Source of the DNA: Mucilaginibacter sp.
GTDB lineage: Bacteria > Bacteroidota > Bacteroidia > Sphingobacteriales > Sphingobacteriaceae
Assembly: GCF_025362475.1 (NCBI RefSeq)
Contig: NZ_JANYGH010000061.1
Span: 1 to 64,000 of the forward strand
Direction: 5' to 3'
Length of the DNA: 64,000 nucleotides
Each line of letters begins with the position of its first letter. The stretch's first letter is position 1. Below, one piece after another: positions 25,204 to 34,801 of this stretch. The translations under genes and the position numbers were made by a program. The notes below the pieces were generated by a model, which saw only the letters and a list, made by a program, of their open reading frames with translations, made no database searches and had not been told where the DNA came from.

Positions 25204-26400
25204 ATGTTTTTAAAAGTTAATAAAGTGTTGATCTCAGGTATCGTCTTGTTATCATTCAGTACAGCTGGTATGGCACAGACCGGCGATCCGGTAGAAAAAA
25301 ACAAGGCCAATAGCCTGTATAAACCAGCCTTTCCCGGGCAAACGCGTATGGGCAGCGTTAAAACTAAAACGCCATATACCGTTAACGTTATCAGCACCGA
25401 GCTGAAAAGCCCCTGGGGTATGCACGTTTTGCCAGACGGTCGTTTACTCATCAGCAGTAAACCGGGAACTATGCAAATACTAACAACTGACGGGAAAATT
25501 GCTAAAACCATCACAGGTTTCCCTGAGGTACAGTATGCCGGACAGGGTGGATTGCTTGATGTTAATATTGATCCTGATTTTGCCAAAAACCGTATGTTGT
25601 ACTGGACCTACGCTCAACCCGGCAAAGGCTCCACACTGGCAGTGGCCAAGGGCAAACTATCGGCTGATGAAACCAGGCTGGAAAATGTAAAAGTGATCTG
25701 GGAAGCTTATCCGCGTTATCAGGGCGCCGGTCAGTTTGGTTCGCTTTTGATTTTTGATCAGCAAGGTAATATTTTCGTCAGCTCGGGCGACAGGCAATCG
25801 GACGATATCCGCGTAAAAGCACAAGACCTGGGAGCGAGCACCGGTAAGATCATCCATATCACCAAAGAGGGAAAACCTGTTGCCGATAATCCGTTTGCTG
25901 GCAAAGCCGGTGCCAAACCCGAAATATATGCCTATGGCTTCCGTAACCCGGACGGCCTTTCCATTAACCCTGTTACAGGCGGCCTTTGGGAGGCCGAATT
26001 TGGCCCACGTGGCGGTGATGAGATCAATCTGATCAAGCTCGGCGGTAACTATGGCTGGCCTTTTGTTACTTATGGTATCGAATACAGTGGAGAAAAGGTT
26101 TATGAAGGGATACAACAAAAACCAGGCACGATACAGCCTGTTTACTATTGGGACCCGGTTATTTCCCCTGGCTGCATGATGTTTTATACAGGCAATATTG
26201 CTGAATGGAAAAACAACCTTTTCGTAGGCGCTTTGAGCGGACAGCACATCATTCGCCTGGTTATCAAAAATAACAAAGTTGTGGGCGAAGAGCGTTTGCT
26301 GGCGGATAAAAACGAACGCTGGCGCTGTATAGCTACCGGTAAAGACGGTGCCATTTACGCCGCCACCGATGGAGGTAAATTATACAAGATAGCTAAGTGA
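25204..26400 (+). CDS. PQQ-dependent sugar dehydrogenase-like protein (GSDH family)
   Basis: 398 residues. A signal peptide ends near GMAQ (25). A six-bladed propeller follows with family landmarks SPWGMHVLPDGRLLIS, GQGGLLD, YGFRNPDGL, GPRGGDEINLI and GALSGQH. Family members oxidise aldose sugars in the periplasm with pyrroloquinoline quinone. The position normally occupied by the catalytic His and a cofactor-contacting Arg (H-F/Y-G-x-R) reads QFGSL here, and the usual EHGPRGG reads EFGPRGG. Activity may therefore be altered or lost. It stands alone, with a terminator 21 bp after the stop. Confidence 0.82.
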   Translation: MFLKVNKVLISGIVLLSFSTAGMAQTGDPVEKNKANSLYKPAFPGQTRMGSVKTKTPYTVNVISTELKSPWGMHVLPDGRLLISSKPGTMQILTTDGKIAKTITGFPEVQYAGQGGLLDVNIDPDFAKNRMLYWTYAQPGKGSTLAVAKGKLSADETRLENVKVIWEAYPRYQGAGQFGSLLIFDQQGNIFVSSGDRQSDDIRVKAQDLGASTGKIIHITKEGKPVADNPFAGKAGAKPEIYAYGFRNPDGLSINPVTGGLWEAEFGPRGGDEINLIKLGGNYGWPFVTYGIEYSGEKVYEGIQQKPGTIQPVYYWDPVISPGCMMFYTGNIAEWKNNLFVGALSGQHIIRLVIKNNKVVGEERLLADKNERWRCIATGKDGAIYAATDGGKLYKIAK

Positions 26401-26420
26401 TCATATTAACTTTCTGAACC

Positions 26421-26466
26421 GCATATGGGCCTACATCTTATGCAGGCCCATATGCTTTCTTTTTAA
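26421..26466 (+). terminator. Intrinsic terminator after the sugar dehydrogenase gene
   Basis: A 12-bp perfect stem GCATATGGGCCT/AGGCCCATATGC around an 11-nt loop is followed by TTTCTTTTT. Confidence 0.75.
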
Positions 26467-26517
26467 TAATATTTAAGCAAAGGATATTCCCCCAGTGGGG
26501 TGGCCAAAAATAGTGTC

Positions 26518-28317
26518 TCAGGGTTTTTTACTGAGCCAAATCCTGTTCAATAATAATTTTTCTTGTTCTTTTGGATGCGCCGTTAAGGTGATGTCATAAA
26601 AGCCTTCTTTAGGAAAAACGAACTCGCCGATCTGGTTATTTACAAATTCATCGGTATAACTGTCATGCGGCTCAACAACTACTTTTCCGGTTGGTTTCAA
26701 TGATTGTAAGCGTTGTTGATCGCCTACACTGATTTTTACCTGCATAGCGGTTTTCGAATTATGGTGGTAGGATAGATCTGCGTTATAGGTTCCCGGGCCT
26801 GGTATGTATACCCGCCAGGTCAATACGCCGGTTTTATCTATAACCAGGTGAGAGGGGCGCAAACCGTCAAATGGCACATTTTTATACGATGACTTTTTCT
26901 CCGAAGTATTAGATCCGGTTAAAGCCGTCCCGTCGAATGTGGATTCAGCTGCTACTTTTTCATCAAGTTCTACCGGCTGCGGATATGTTAAGGCGATGAC
27001 GGACACCAGATGGTCCCCTGCAGCGTTCGGCAACTGGATATGGGTGTACGGGCCTGTTTGAACAAAATTTAAGTTCACCTTGCCGGCATCAGTGATTAGT
27101 TCGGCTTTTTCGGGCTTGGATAAAATTCCTGTTAAGCGCAGTATCCTGTCAAGGGGCCAGTTGTATACCTGAAGGTAAACGATCTGTTTATGATCTAGTG
27201 TTTTTGTCGTGATCCGTCCCCAGTCGTGCTGATCAGGCCGTAAGCCAAGACCTGTACACCCGTAAACAGATTCCCCGTTTTTGTCAAGCCAGGCACCCAT
27301 TTCATCCAACCTTGTCTGGTCTTCATAGGGCACCGAGCCATCGGCCCGTGGGCCGATATTTAAAGTGAATCCCCCGTTGAGACTGACATTACCTATAAGC
27401 GATTGCAGTAATTGGCTGGTGGATTTGTACTCGTTTTCCAGGGCATTATACCCCCATGAATTGGCGATGGTTCCGGATGTTTCCCAGGGGTGACTGGTGT
27501 AAACCGCTCCCAGCTGGTTATCGCCCATCGTTTCGAAATCAATGCCCGGATAATTTGCCGGTAAACCCAGCCTTGAATTGATTAGGCAAGCTGGTTGTAA
27601 TTCATGGATCAGGTTGATCACCTGGTCCAGTTGCTCTTTTTTTACAATCGTTGATTTATAGTCTACCCACATATCAAACCAGATCATGGCAATGTCCCCA
27701 TAGTTGGTGAGTAATTCGCGTAGTTGTGGCAAAACTTTGCCCTGCCAGTATTTATTATATTGCTCATCTGTAATACGTCCGGTTATTTCCTGGTTGTGAT
27801 CCCAGCCATCCGGATGTTCCCAATCGAGCCAGTGCGAATAATAAAAGCCCAGCTTCATACCATGCTTTTTACAGGCCGCGGCCAGCTCCTTCAGCACATC
27901 CCTGTCTGTACCACTGAGTTTACTCAAGTTGTTAGCGCTTACCTTAGAATTCCAGATAGCGATCCCGTCATGATGTTTCGCGGTAATGAGGATATATTTC
28001 ATGCCGGCCTTTTTAGCCAGCAGCACCCATTGTTCAGGGTCTATTTTATCCCAATCAAACCGTTTGGCTAACCGCACATATTCTGTTTCGGAGATGCGGT
28101 TGCGATAGCGGATCCATTCTGCATAATTATTACCGTTTCTCAAACGTTCGCCTTTCCATATGCCTTCAGCCGCGCTGTATAAGCCCCAGTGAATAAACAT
28201 GCCGAACCGGGCATTGGTAAACCATTTGACCTTGTCCTGTTCATCTGATGTAGATTGAGCCTGAACGGCATATACGGTAAAGCATAGCAATAAAGAAAGC
28301 AGCGTACGTTTCATCAT
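26518..28317 (-). CDS. Alpha-L-fucosidase (GH29)
   Basis: 599 residues from the Met pair at 28317. A signal peptide MMKRTLLSLLLCFTVYAVQAQ (ends near 20) targets it out of the cytoplasm. The GH29 barrel begins at WFTNARFGMFIHWGLYS and carries AKHHDGI, the nucleophile Asp215 in MIWFDMW, and NGGFTLNIGPRADGS. A C-terminal beta-sandwich region (about 460-599) follows. It hydrolyses terminal alpha-linked L-fucose. The acid/base cannot be placed with certainty. It is downstream, on the same strand, of a methyltransferase and the ECF-controlled SusC/SusD pair, so fucosylated glycans are the probable target of that locus. Confidence 0.9.
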   Translation of the reverse strand: MMKRTLLSLLLCFTVYAVQAQSTSDEQDKVKWFTNARFGMFIHWGLYSAAEGIWKGERLRNGNNYAEWIRYRNRISETEYVRLAKRFDWDKIDPEQWVLLAKKAGMKYILITAKHHDGIAIWNSKVSANNLSKLSGTDRDVLKELAAACKKHGMKLGFYYSHWLDWEHPDGWDHNQEITGRITDEQYNKYWQGKVLPQLRELLTNYGDIAMIWFDMWVDYKSTIVKKEQLDQVINLIHELQPACLINSRLGLPANYPGIDFETMGDNQLGAVYTSHPWETSGTIANSWGYNALENEYKSTSQLLQSLIGNVSLNGGFTLNIGPRADGSVPYEDQTRLDEMGAWLDKNGESVYGCTGLGLRPDQHDWGRITTKTLDHKQIVYLQVYNWPLDRILRLTGILSKPEKAELITDAGKVNLNFVQTGPYTHIQLPNAAGDHLVSVIALTYPQPVELDEKVAAESTFDGTALTGSNTSEKKSSYKNVPFDGLRPSHLVIDKTGVLTWRVYIPGPGTYNADLSYHHNSKTAMQVKISVGDQQRLQSLKPTGKVVVEPHDSYTDEFVNNQIGEFVFPKEGFYDITLTAHPKEQEKLLLNRIWLSKKP

Positions 28318-28460
28318 TTCTTGATGTATAGGTATTTGACAATTAAGACGTTTATAATGGTTTATAAAAATACGAATCACTTATAGTTTAAAACTTCGCA
28401 AAATTATCATTTAATTCAGCGGGATTGGCACTGCTGGGATCAGCAGGCATATCAAAACGC

Positions 28461-28961
28461 TCATCGCTGAATAAGCGCGGCGTAGATCTTTGCACGGTTA
28501 TAGGCGGATGGGCGCTCGGCCAGTTTGGTGATCTGGTTGTAGCCCAGCGCTGTAAACAAGGTGTTAAGACTCGTGAAGGAAAGGGGATAGGGTACCCAGG
28601 GATTGGCACTGTCCGTATCGTATTCAACAATCAGAAAAGCCGGAGATTCCGAAAAATAGGCCTCGAGCTTAGCAATAATTTTTTTCTTGTCCCGCACATA
28701 ATGGAGCGAATTGGCCATCATTATGCCATCGAGACCGGCTAATTTCAGGTCATCCGTTTCAAAATTGGCCATGGTAAAATTCACCGGAATATCCAGGTGC
28801 TGGATTTGCCGGTCAACAGCCCAGATCTCACTTCCCGCCGGCAAAAGGTAAAGAAGCGCCCCGGTAAACGTTCCTCCGCCGCAGCCCAAATCAGCCCAGC
28901 GTTGCGCTGAATCGGCCGTAATTCCTTTACTGATCAGCGCTATAGCGTCGGTTTGTTTCAT
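28461..28961 (-). CDS. Class I SAM-dependent methyltransferase
   Basis: 166 residues from ATG 28961; a GTG 33 bases upstream is an alternative. The SAM-binding motif I is WADLGCGGGTFTGALLYLLP, motif II is the acidic AVDRQ, and the post-I strand is seen as LDGIMMANSLHYV. It is short and has no extra substrate domain, so the substrate cannot be named. It is placed between the fucosidase and the SusD gene on the same strand. A sugar or lipid methyltransferase is not expected in such a locus, and it may simply be a passenger. Confidence 0.78.
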   Translation of the reverse strand: MKQTDAIALISKGITADSAQRWADLGCGGGTFTGALLYLLPAGSEIWAVDRQIQHLDIPVNFTMANFETDDLKLAGLDGIMMANSLHYVRDKKKIIAKLEAYFSESPAFLIVEYDTDSANPWVPYPLSFTSLNTLFTALGYNQITKLAERPSAYNRAKIYAALIQR

Positions 28962-28994
28962 GCTTTTAAAATTCTCGATATCAAAAATAAGCAC

Positions 28995-29391
28995 TTAGCC
29001 AGGGATACTATCTTTGCGCTCCAATAATTTTGACGGTTTACTGTCTTTTCCCACGATCCTGTTCATCGACAAGATATATATAGTGATGTATTGGGAAATG
29101 AGTTGGACAAGGGATGGCATATCGGGTAAACCATAGCTATATTGGTTAAAATTTTAAAGGGGAAGTGGCGCTTGATGCCAGTTTACCCATGGCGGAATAA
29201 CCGTTTGCTAATTACTGTTCCAGGAAATTTCTGCGGCTTATAAAAAATTTATAGATGACGGCTTTCGCATGTTCTGAAAAAAGAATAAGTGGCGATTTGT
29301 GAATAGCAGCACTTTGTAAAGCACCACCAACGCGAATAAGACGGATTAAATACAGCTGCGCCGGCTTGCGGCACAGCTGTATTTAAGTTTA
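28995..29391. other. Gap with a possible 41-aa reading frame and a terminator
   Basis: Between SusD and the methyltransferase gene lie about 400 bp. A minus-strand frame, ATG at 29120 to TAA at 28995, encodes 41 residues that start with a hydrophobic half (LVQLISQYITIYIL) and end basic. I do not recognise it; it could be a small membrane protein or the tail of a lost gene. The SusD-side end holds the hairpin listed at 29347-29385. Nothing else is supported. Confidence 0.3.
29347..29385 (-). terminator. Hairpin after the fucose-locus susD
   Basis: A perfect 12-bp stem TAAATACAGCTG/CAGCTGTATTTA, extended by an inner GCCG/CGGC helix, begins 6 bp after the SusD stop on the minus strand. The following T tract is weak, so termination may be partial, allowing read-through toward the methyltransferase and fucosidase. 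Confidence 0.6.
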
Positions 29392-31152
29392 TTACCAGTT
29401 AGGGTTTTGCTTTAAGTTTGGATTAAGCAACAGGTCTTGGGTGGGCAGGGGAAATAAATAATCCCTGGCTTCATTGAATTTTTTAGGGGTGCTGGGGTTG
29501 ATCACAATGTTGCCCCCGGCTGTTCCGTTCTCGAGGGAAACATCAGTTCCCAGTTTTAAGAACTGCGCGTTAGGAATATTGGGCTGATCGCCGGTGTAAA
29601 TGACCAGATCTGTTTTGCCATCCCTGTCAAGATCATAACTGCCAGCTCCTGGAAAATAGGCGCCCTTAAACTGATCGGTAAGCAGGTGTCCTTCTTTCCA
29701 TCTCATCAGGTCATTATACCTAAATCCTTCCATCACCAGTTCAATACGACGTTCACGCCGAATCTCCAGTATCACTCCCATATTTGAGCCGGTTACATTT
29801 TTATATTGTGAAGCTAAATAAGGATCAGGGGAGATGTTTGATGTGGCCATAATCATTCCGGGCATACCCACACGATCCCTTAGTTTCTTAACCGATTTAT
29901 CCAGATCAGCCTGTGTTAAAGTTCCCAGTTCCGCTTTCGCTTCGGCATAGTTTAACAACACTTCGGCATATCTGAAAATGGGCAGCGGATTTGGCGATTT
30001 GCCATTGGCGTCGTTCGCCGCGGCTGTTACAAACTTGGTGAGCTGGTAACCGGTTACTGTACCTGAATAGGAAGGGGCAAGTACATTGGTGCCATCAATA
30101 CGCTTATATCCGGGTGTACGTATGGTTTGGGCTAACCGGGGATCCCTGTCTTTGGTTTCGTCGGCAAACTGCATGGTTGCATATCCTGCTTTGTCTGTAA
30201 ATCGGGACCCATCTTTCATAAGGTAGCTATTTACCAGGCGTTTTTCCAGTCCTGGCTTACCAAATGATGGTGAAACGGTGTAATAATTAACGTTGTGCGT
30301 TAGCTGCAGGCTGGCGCTGTAAGGCCTTGCCAGGATCACTTCCGTGGTATTTACATTCAAAGCGCTGAACAGATCGGTGTAAGCCTTATCGGCTGAACTG
30401 CTGTAAACGGTGTAAGGGCCCTGGTCTATAACTTGCGCCGCTGCATCTGCAGAGGCTTTCAGGAATTTTTCGGCGTCGGGAAGTTTAAACTCCGTGTGGT
30501 ACTTGCGGAATGTGCCTTCAAATAAACCTAACCTTGATTTAAGGGCCAGTGCTGTCCACTTACTCACCTCAACGGGCGATTGTGTTACCGGTAAATGCGC
30601 TATGGCAAAATCTATATCATTCAGTACAGAGTCCATGACCAAAGTACGGGGATCCCGGGCCTTGGTTAGCGCCGTATTGTCTGTAGCATCAATAGGTTTA
30701 GAATACCAGGGCACATCGCCAAAGTGGGATACCATATTGGCATAAAAATATGCCCTGAAAAATTTGGCTACAGCTACATATTTATCAGTAATGGTTGGGC
30801 TAAGTCCTCCACGGCTGTAATTCTGGAGGAAATAGTTAACATTACGCAAGTTATCCCAGGTCCAACCACCACCTGAAACGGGTACCAGGCGATTGCCGGT
30901 AACTTTCTGGTCAAGCGAGTTTAACACTATGTTGTCGCTATTTTCTCCGTACAGACTGGTAAAACCGTTATCCTCGTAATCAGAATAAGGTAGCATTTTA
31001 TCATAAAATGATAGTACGTAAAGCCGAAGCTCATTTTCTGAGTTGAAGCTTTTGTCCGGAGATATCTGGGAAAGCGGTTCCCGGTCAAGTGATTTGGAGC
31101 AGGCAGACAGCAGCAGCATGCCCGCGAAAGCCATGTATAAGATCTTTTTCAT
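29392..31152 (-). CDS. SusD/RagB surface glycan-binding lipoprotein (fucose locus)
   Basis: 586 residues from ATG 31152. The open frame extends nine codons upstream but would overlap the SusC gene. The lipobox is LLLSAC. SusD hallmarks are YFLQNYS and AKFFRAYFYANMVSHFGDVPW early on, then FRYAEVLLNYAEAKAELG and RRERRIELVMEGFRYNDLMRWKEG (29677-29748) at the C-terminal end. It pairs with the STN-type SusC 13 bp upstream. Its ligand is inferred to be a fucose-bearing glycan from the fucosidase downstream. Confidence 0.92.
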   Translation of the reverse strand: MKKILYMAFAGMLLLSACSKSLDREPLSQISPDKSFNSENELRLYVLSFYDKMLPYSDYEDNGFTSLYGENSDNIVLNSLDQKVTGNRLVPVSGGGWTWDNLRNVNYFLQNYSRGGLSPTITDKYVAVAKFFRAYFYANMVSHFGDVPWYSKPIDATDNTALTKARDPRTLVMDSVLNDIDFAIAHLPVTQSPVEVSKWTALALKSRLGLFEGTFRKYHTEFKLPDAEKFLKASADAAAQVIDQGPYTVYSSSADKAYTDLFSALNVNTTEVILARPYSASLQLTHNVNYYTVSPSFGKPGLEKRLVNSYLMKDGSRFTDKAGYATMQFADETKDRDPRLAQTIRTPGYKRIDGTNVLAPSYSGTVTGYQLTKFVTAAANDANGKSPNPLPIFRYAEVLLNYAEAKAELGTLTQADLDKSVKKLRDRVGMPGMIMATSNISPDPYLASQYKNVTGSNMGVILEIRRERRIELVMEGFRYNDLMRWKEGHLLTDQFKGAYFPGAGSYDLDRDGKTDLVIYTGDQPNIPNAQFLKLGTDVSLENGTAGGNIVINPSTPKKFNEARDYLFPLPTQDLLLNPNLKQNPNW

Positions 31153-31165
31153 GTGTGTTTCTTTG

Positions 31166-34100
31166 TTAAAAGGTGACATCTAATCCCAGGGTGTAGGTCT
31201 TCATGAAAGGATACCCCCTGGCGCCAATATCCGAGGCATCAGGTGTGATCGCTTCCGGGTCGATATATTTGGATTTGAGTTTGGTTAGGGTGAACAGGTT
31301 TTGGCCGGTAAAGAAAAAACGCATGCGTTCAATTTTCCACTTTTTAATGATGTGGGAAGGCAGGTTATAGCCCAGTGTCGCGTTCTTTAATTTGATATAG
31401 GCCAGGTTCTGCAGGTACTTGTCGTTGTTGTAATATAGCTCGCCCCCTGAATATGCCGCGTAACCCCTGTTTAAAGGGAAATATGAGTTAGGGTTTTGTG
31501 GTGTCCATAATTTGCTCTCGTAATCTTTAGGGATAAAAGACGAATATGGTCTGCCTAAAGTACCCCAGAACATACCTGCCTCTGTATTAGGATACCAGTT
31601 TTGTTTGCCTATTCCCTGGAAAAATAGCGAAAGATCGAAATTGCCATAGTTGAAACCGGCATTGATGCCAAAAGAATAGCGGGGCAATGAATTGCCGATC
31701 TTTTTCAAGTCGCCATGGTCGGCCACTGTATTCTTGCCATCGTTGATCACGCCGTCGCCATTGGTATCCTTAAATTTCAGATCGCCCGCATGCAATTGCG
31801 CCCATTCTCCGGGCGAACCGGTACGCTGGCCGTCAACATAGTCCTGGTTGATCTTCCAGTTTTTAGCTTCCTCGTCTGATTTAAAAAAGCCATCAATACT
31901 GTAGCCCCACATTTCGCCGAGCTGTTGCCCTACGTAAAAGTTGTTAAGCAAACCGTTGGGGTTGTCAAACCTGGTGATCTTCGCTTTATAATCCGATAAT
32001 ACGATCCCGAAGTTATAGCCAAAGGGCTTATTCATGATGGTTCCATTGTCCTTCCAGTTGATGGTGATATCCCAGCCTTTGGTATCCAGGTCGCCGGCGT
32101 TTTGCTTTGGAGAATCCGCGCCGAATACCGATGGTAATGTTTTACCATTGATCAGCATATTGGTGGTTTTGCGGTCATACCAGTCAAATGATGTTTGCAG
32201 CCGGTTATTGAAGAAAGCCATATCTGTACCCAGGTTAAGGGAAGTTGATTTTTCCCAGGTGAAATCTGGCACAACCGGTTTTGGCGAGCTTAAGGTTTGT
32301 TGCTGGGTGCCATTCACAATCCATTTGGAAAGGGCAGAGGTAATAACCGGGATATAAGGGTACAGGTTACTGTTGCCTGTGCCTACATCCTGGTTACCTA
32401 ATGAACCGTAGGAGGCCCGGAACTTAAACTCGGATACGGCGGGTTTAAGCACGTTGAAGAAATCTTCTTCACTAACGCGCCATCCTGCTGATACCGAAGG
32501 AAAGAAACCAAAACGGCTTTTGGTTGGGAAGCGGGAAGTACCATCATATCTGCCATTAACTTCCAGCAGGTATTTGCTTTTATAGTCATAATTGATTCTG
32601 CCGAAATAACCCAGCAAGGCCCATTCGCTGGCACTGCCGCCGGCCTGCTGTGCTCCTGTACCCAGGTCTATCTGGTTCAGGTCTTCTGACAGGAGGTTCT
32701 GGCGTTGGGTGCTGTTTGATTTGTAGTTCTGCAATTCATAATTGTATCCCCCTGTGATCTTAAAGTTATGATCTTTTATTTTTTGCTCGTAGGTTGCGTA
32801 AATATTTACGGAATGATGCTGGTTCAGCTGCGTACTTTCTTTTAACTGGTCATAACCTTCATAGTTGATCACTCCCGGGTTAATTGACCATGGGATTAGT
32901 GTTTTACGCTGAAAATCGGAGTAGGGGCTCAGCTGGAAGGAGTAAACGCCATTTAATACCAGTCCCTTGGTGATCTGCGCGTTAAAGCCAAGGGCGTTGG
33001 TGATGTCGTAACTTTTGGTACCGCCAAGGCTTTTGCCATTCTGTAAGTCGGCATATTCATTTGCACCATAGTTATTAAGGTTTGTGCGGTACGTAAAAGT
33101 TCCGTCTGGATTTTGCGGAACATAAGCGGCCATGGCATGATTATATAAACCAGGGTTATTGGAGTTGTAGCCATTGGCAGGCCAAACATAATCGTTGGCG
33201 GCAAACTGCGTATTGGAAAAGGCGGTCAGCCATTTAGATAGGTGCGCATTGACCTTGGCCCTGAAATTATAAGCATTATAAACATCTTCCCGCAGGTCCG
33301 ACTGGTAGATGCCTTTTTGCTGGTAATATCTGCCCGATAGTAAAAAATCTACCTTATCATTGCCTCCGGTAATACTTAAATGATGTTCCATAGCTGGTGT
33401 GGTGTTCCTGAACAGGAAATGCCACCAGTCTGTATTGCCGTAATATACATACTGGTTCTGCCCGTTTCGGTTTTGTATAACTACCGATGGCAGGGATTTA
33501 TCGGTTTGCCTTAACTTAAGCTGGGCATAATCATCGGCGGTATAACCGCTGTAACTGTTACCAACGTTGCGGGAAAATGCTTCGTCAACCAGTTTCATCT
33601 GCGTGTAACCATCGGTTATAAAATCGGTTTTGGTAGCCACCTGTTGCAGGCTGAAATTGCTTCCGAAATTGATGGATACTTTTCCGTTTTTTGCTTTTTT
33701 GGTGGTGATGAGAATCACCCCGAAAGCCGCCCTTGCGCCGTATATGGCAGATGAGGCCGCATCTTTTAAAACTGATACCGTTTCCACATCATGCGGGTTG
33801 ATCATGTTCACGTCGCCCGGAACGCCATCGATCAATACCAGCGGTGATCCGCTGACGTTGGTGATAGAGGCATAACCACGCACGTTGAATTTTCCCTGGC
33901 TGCCGGGGTGACCGTCGCCGAAAGTGATGTTAAGGTTTGGGATAGCACCTTGTAAAGCCTGTGCGATACCCGCTACTGGCCGGTCGTCAAACACTTTAGA
34001 ATCTACCTGGCTAACCGCTCCGGTCAGGTTCACCTTTTTTTGCGTGCCGTAACCAACAACTACAACTTCATTTAGTCCGTTTGAAGCCGGTAACAGTTGG

Positions 34101-34705
34101 GCATCCAGGGCGGTTGTTTCGCTGGCTTTGATGATTACATGTTCAAATCGCCTGCTTTGATAGGAGATGTAACTTATTTCCACGGAATAATCACCCGCGG
34201 GAGCTTGTAGCAGATAATTTCCGTTGTCGTCACTTTGAATCCCTTTGTTCAGCTCCAAGATCCTGATCGTAGCGCCGGGTAGGTACAGGCCTTTTTCGTC
34301 GGTGATCCTACCGCTAAGTTTGCCTGGCTGTTGTTGTTTGATCCCGGCGCTGCTGAGCATGTTGATCACCACAATGCCGTTTACCTCTTTAAACCCAAGC
34401 GAGCGTGGGGTAAGTAGCTTTTTAAGTACATTTTCCAGGGTTTCGTTCCTGAAATTGAGGCTGACGCCCGTATACCTGCTGATGAGCTGGCGGTCGTAGG
34501 CGAAGTTGATGCTGCTTTGCTCCTGTAGTTCATGGATGGCAGCTTCCATGGACGCGTTCCTGATATCGACAGAAACCCTTTTTTCGAGGATCTGCCCGCT
34601 GCTGGCATGCGCCGGAAGCAGGAGGGAAGCAGTTGTGATTACCGTAAGTAACACAAAAGTGAATCTCATTGCTTTAATGATAACTTGATTAAAATTTAAT
34701 TTCAT
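31166..34705 (-). CDS. SusC-family TonB-dependent transporter with STN signalling domain
   Basis: 1,179 residues from ATG 34705. An N-terminal signal/hydrophobic segment ends near PAHAS. An STN (secretin/TonB short N-terminus) domain spans about 40-105 (RVSVDIRNASMEAAIHELQEQ, then the VLKKLL end). A carboxypeptidase-regulatory-like domain follows, then the plug VVVGYGTQKKVNLTGAVSQV, and the barrel ends LGLDVTF. The STN domain contacts a FecR-type anti-sigma factor, encoded just upstream, so substrate binding should be relayed to the ECF sigma factor. It transports its glycan with the downstream SusD. Confidence 0.93.
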   Translation of the reverse strand: MKLNFNQVIIKAMRFTFVLLTVITTASLLLPAHASSGQILEKRVSVDIRNASMEAAIHELQEQSSINFAYDRQLISRYTGVSLNFRNETLENVLKKLLTPRSLGFKEVNGIVVINMLSSAGIKQQQPGKLSGRITDEKGLYLPGATIRILELNKGIQSDDNGNYLLQAPAGDYSVEISYISYQSRRFEHVIIKASETTALDAQLLPASNGLNEVVVVGYGTQKKVNLTGAVSQVDSKVFDDRPVAGIAQALQGAIPNLNITFGDGHPGSQGKFNVRGYASITNVSGSPLVLIDGVPGDVNMINPHDVETVSVLKDAASSAIYGARAAFGVILITTKKAKNGKVSINFGSNFSLQQVATKTDFITDGYTQMKLVDEAFSRNVGNSYSGYTADDYAQLKLRQTDKSLPSVVIQNRNGQNQYVYYGNTDWWHFLFRNTTPAMEHHLSITGGNDKVDFLLSGRYYQQKGIYQSDLREDVYNAYNFRAKVNAHLSKWLTAFSNTQFAANDYVWPANGYNSNNPGLYNHAMAAYVPQNPDGTFTYRTNLNNYGANEYADLQNGKSLGGTKSYDITNALGFNAQITKGLVLNGVYSFQLSPYSDFQRKTLIPWSINPGVINYEGYDQLKESTQLNQHHSVNIYATYEQKIKDHNFKITGGYNYELQNYKSNSTQRQNLLSEDLNQIDLGTGAQQAGGSASEWALLGYFGRINYDYKSKYLLEVNGRYDGTSRFPTKSRFGFFPSVSAGWRVSEEDFFNVLKPAVSEFKFRASYGSLGNQDVGTGNSNLYPYIPVITSALSKWIVNGTQQQTLSSPKPVVPDFTWEKSTSLNLGTDMAFFNNRLQTSFDWYDRKTTNMLINGKTLPSVFGADSPKQNAGDLDTKGWDITINWKDNGTIMNKPFGYNFGIVLSDYKAKITRFDNPNGLLNNFYVGQQLGEMWGYSIDGFFKSDEEAKNWKINQDYVDGQRTGSPGEWAQLHAGDLKFKDTNGDGVINDGKNTVADHGDLKKIGNSLPRYSFGINAGFNYGNFDLSLFFQGIGKQNWYPNTEAGMFWGTLGRPYSSFIPKDYESKLWTPQNPNSYFPLNRGYAAYSGGELYYNNDKYLQNLAYIKLKNATLGYNLPSHIIKKWKIERMRFFFTGQNLFTLTKLKSKYIDPEAITPDASDIGARGYPFMKTYTLGLDVTF

Positions 34706-34801
34706 ACATTGTATGGCTTTTGATTGTGAAAGATTTGAAGCATTGCCGGTGATCCGGCTTTTAAAGGAGATGGTTGTTTGCAGCAACCGTCTCTCTTTGT
34801 T

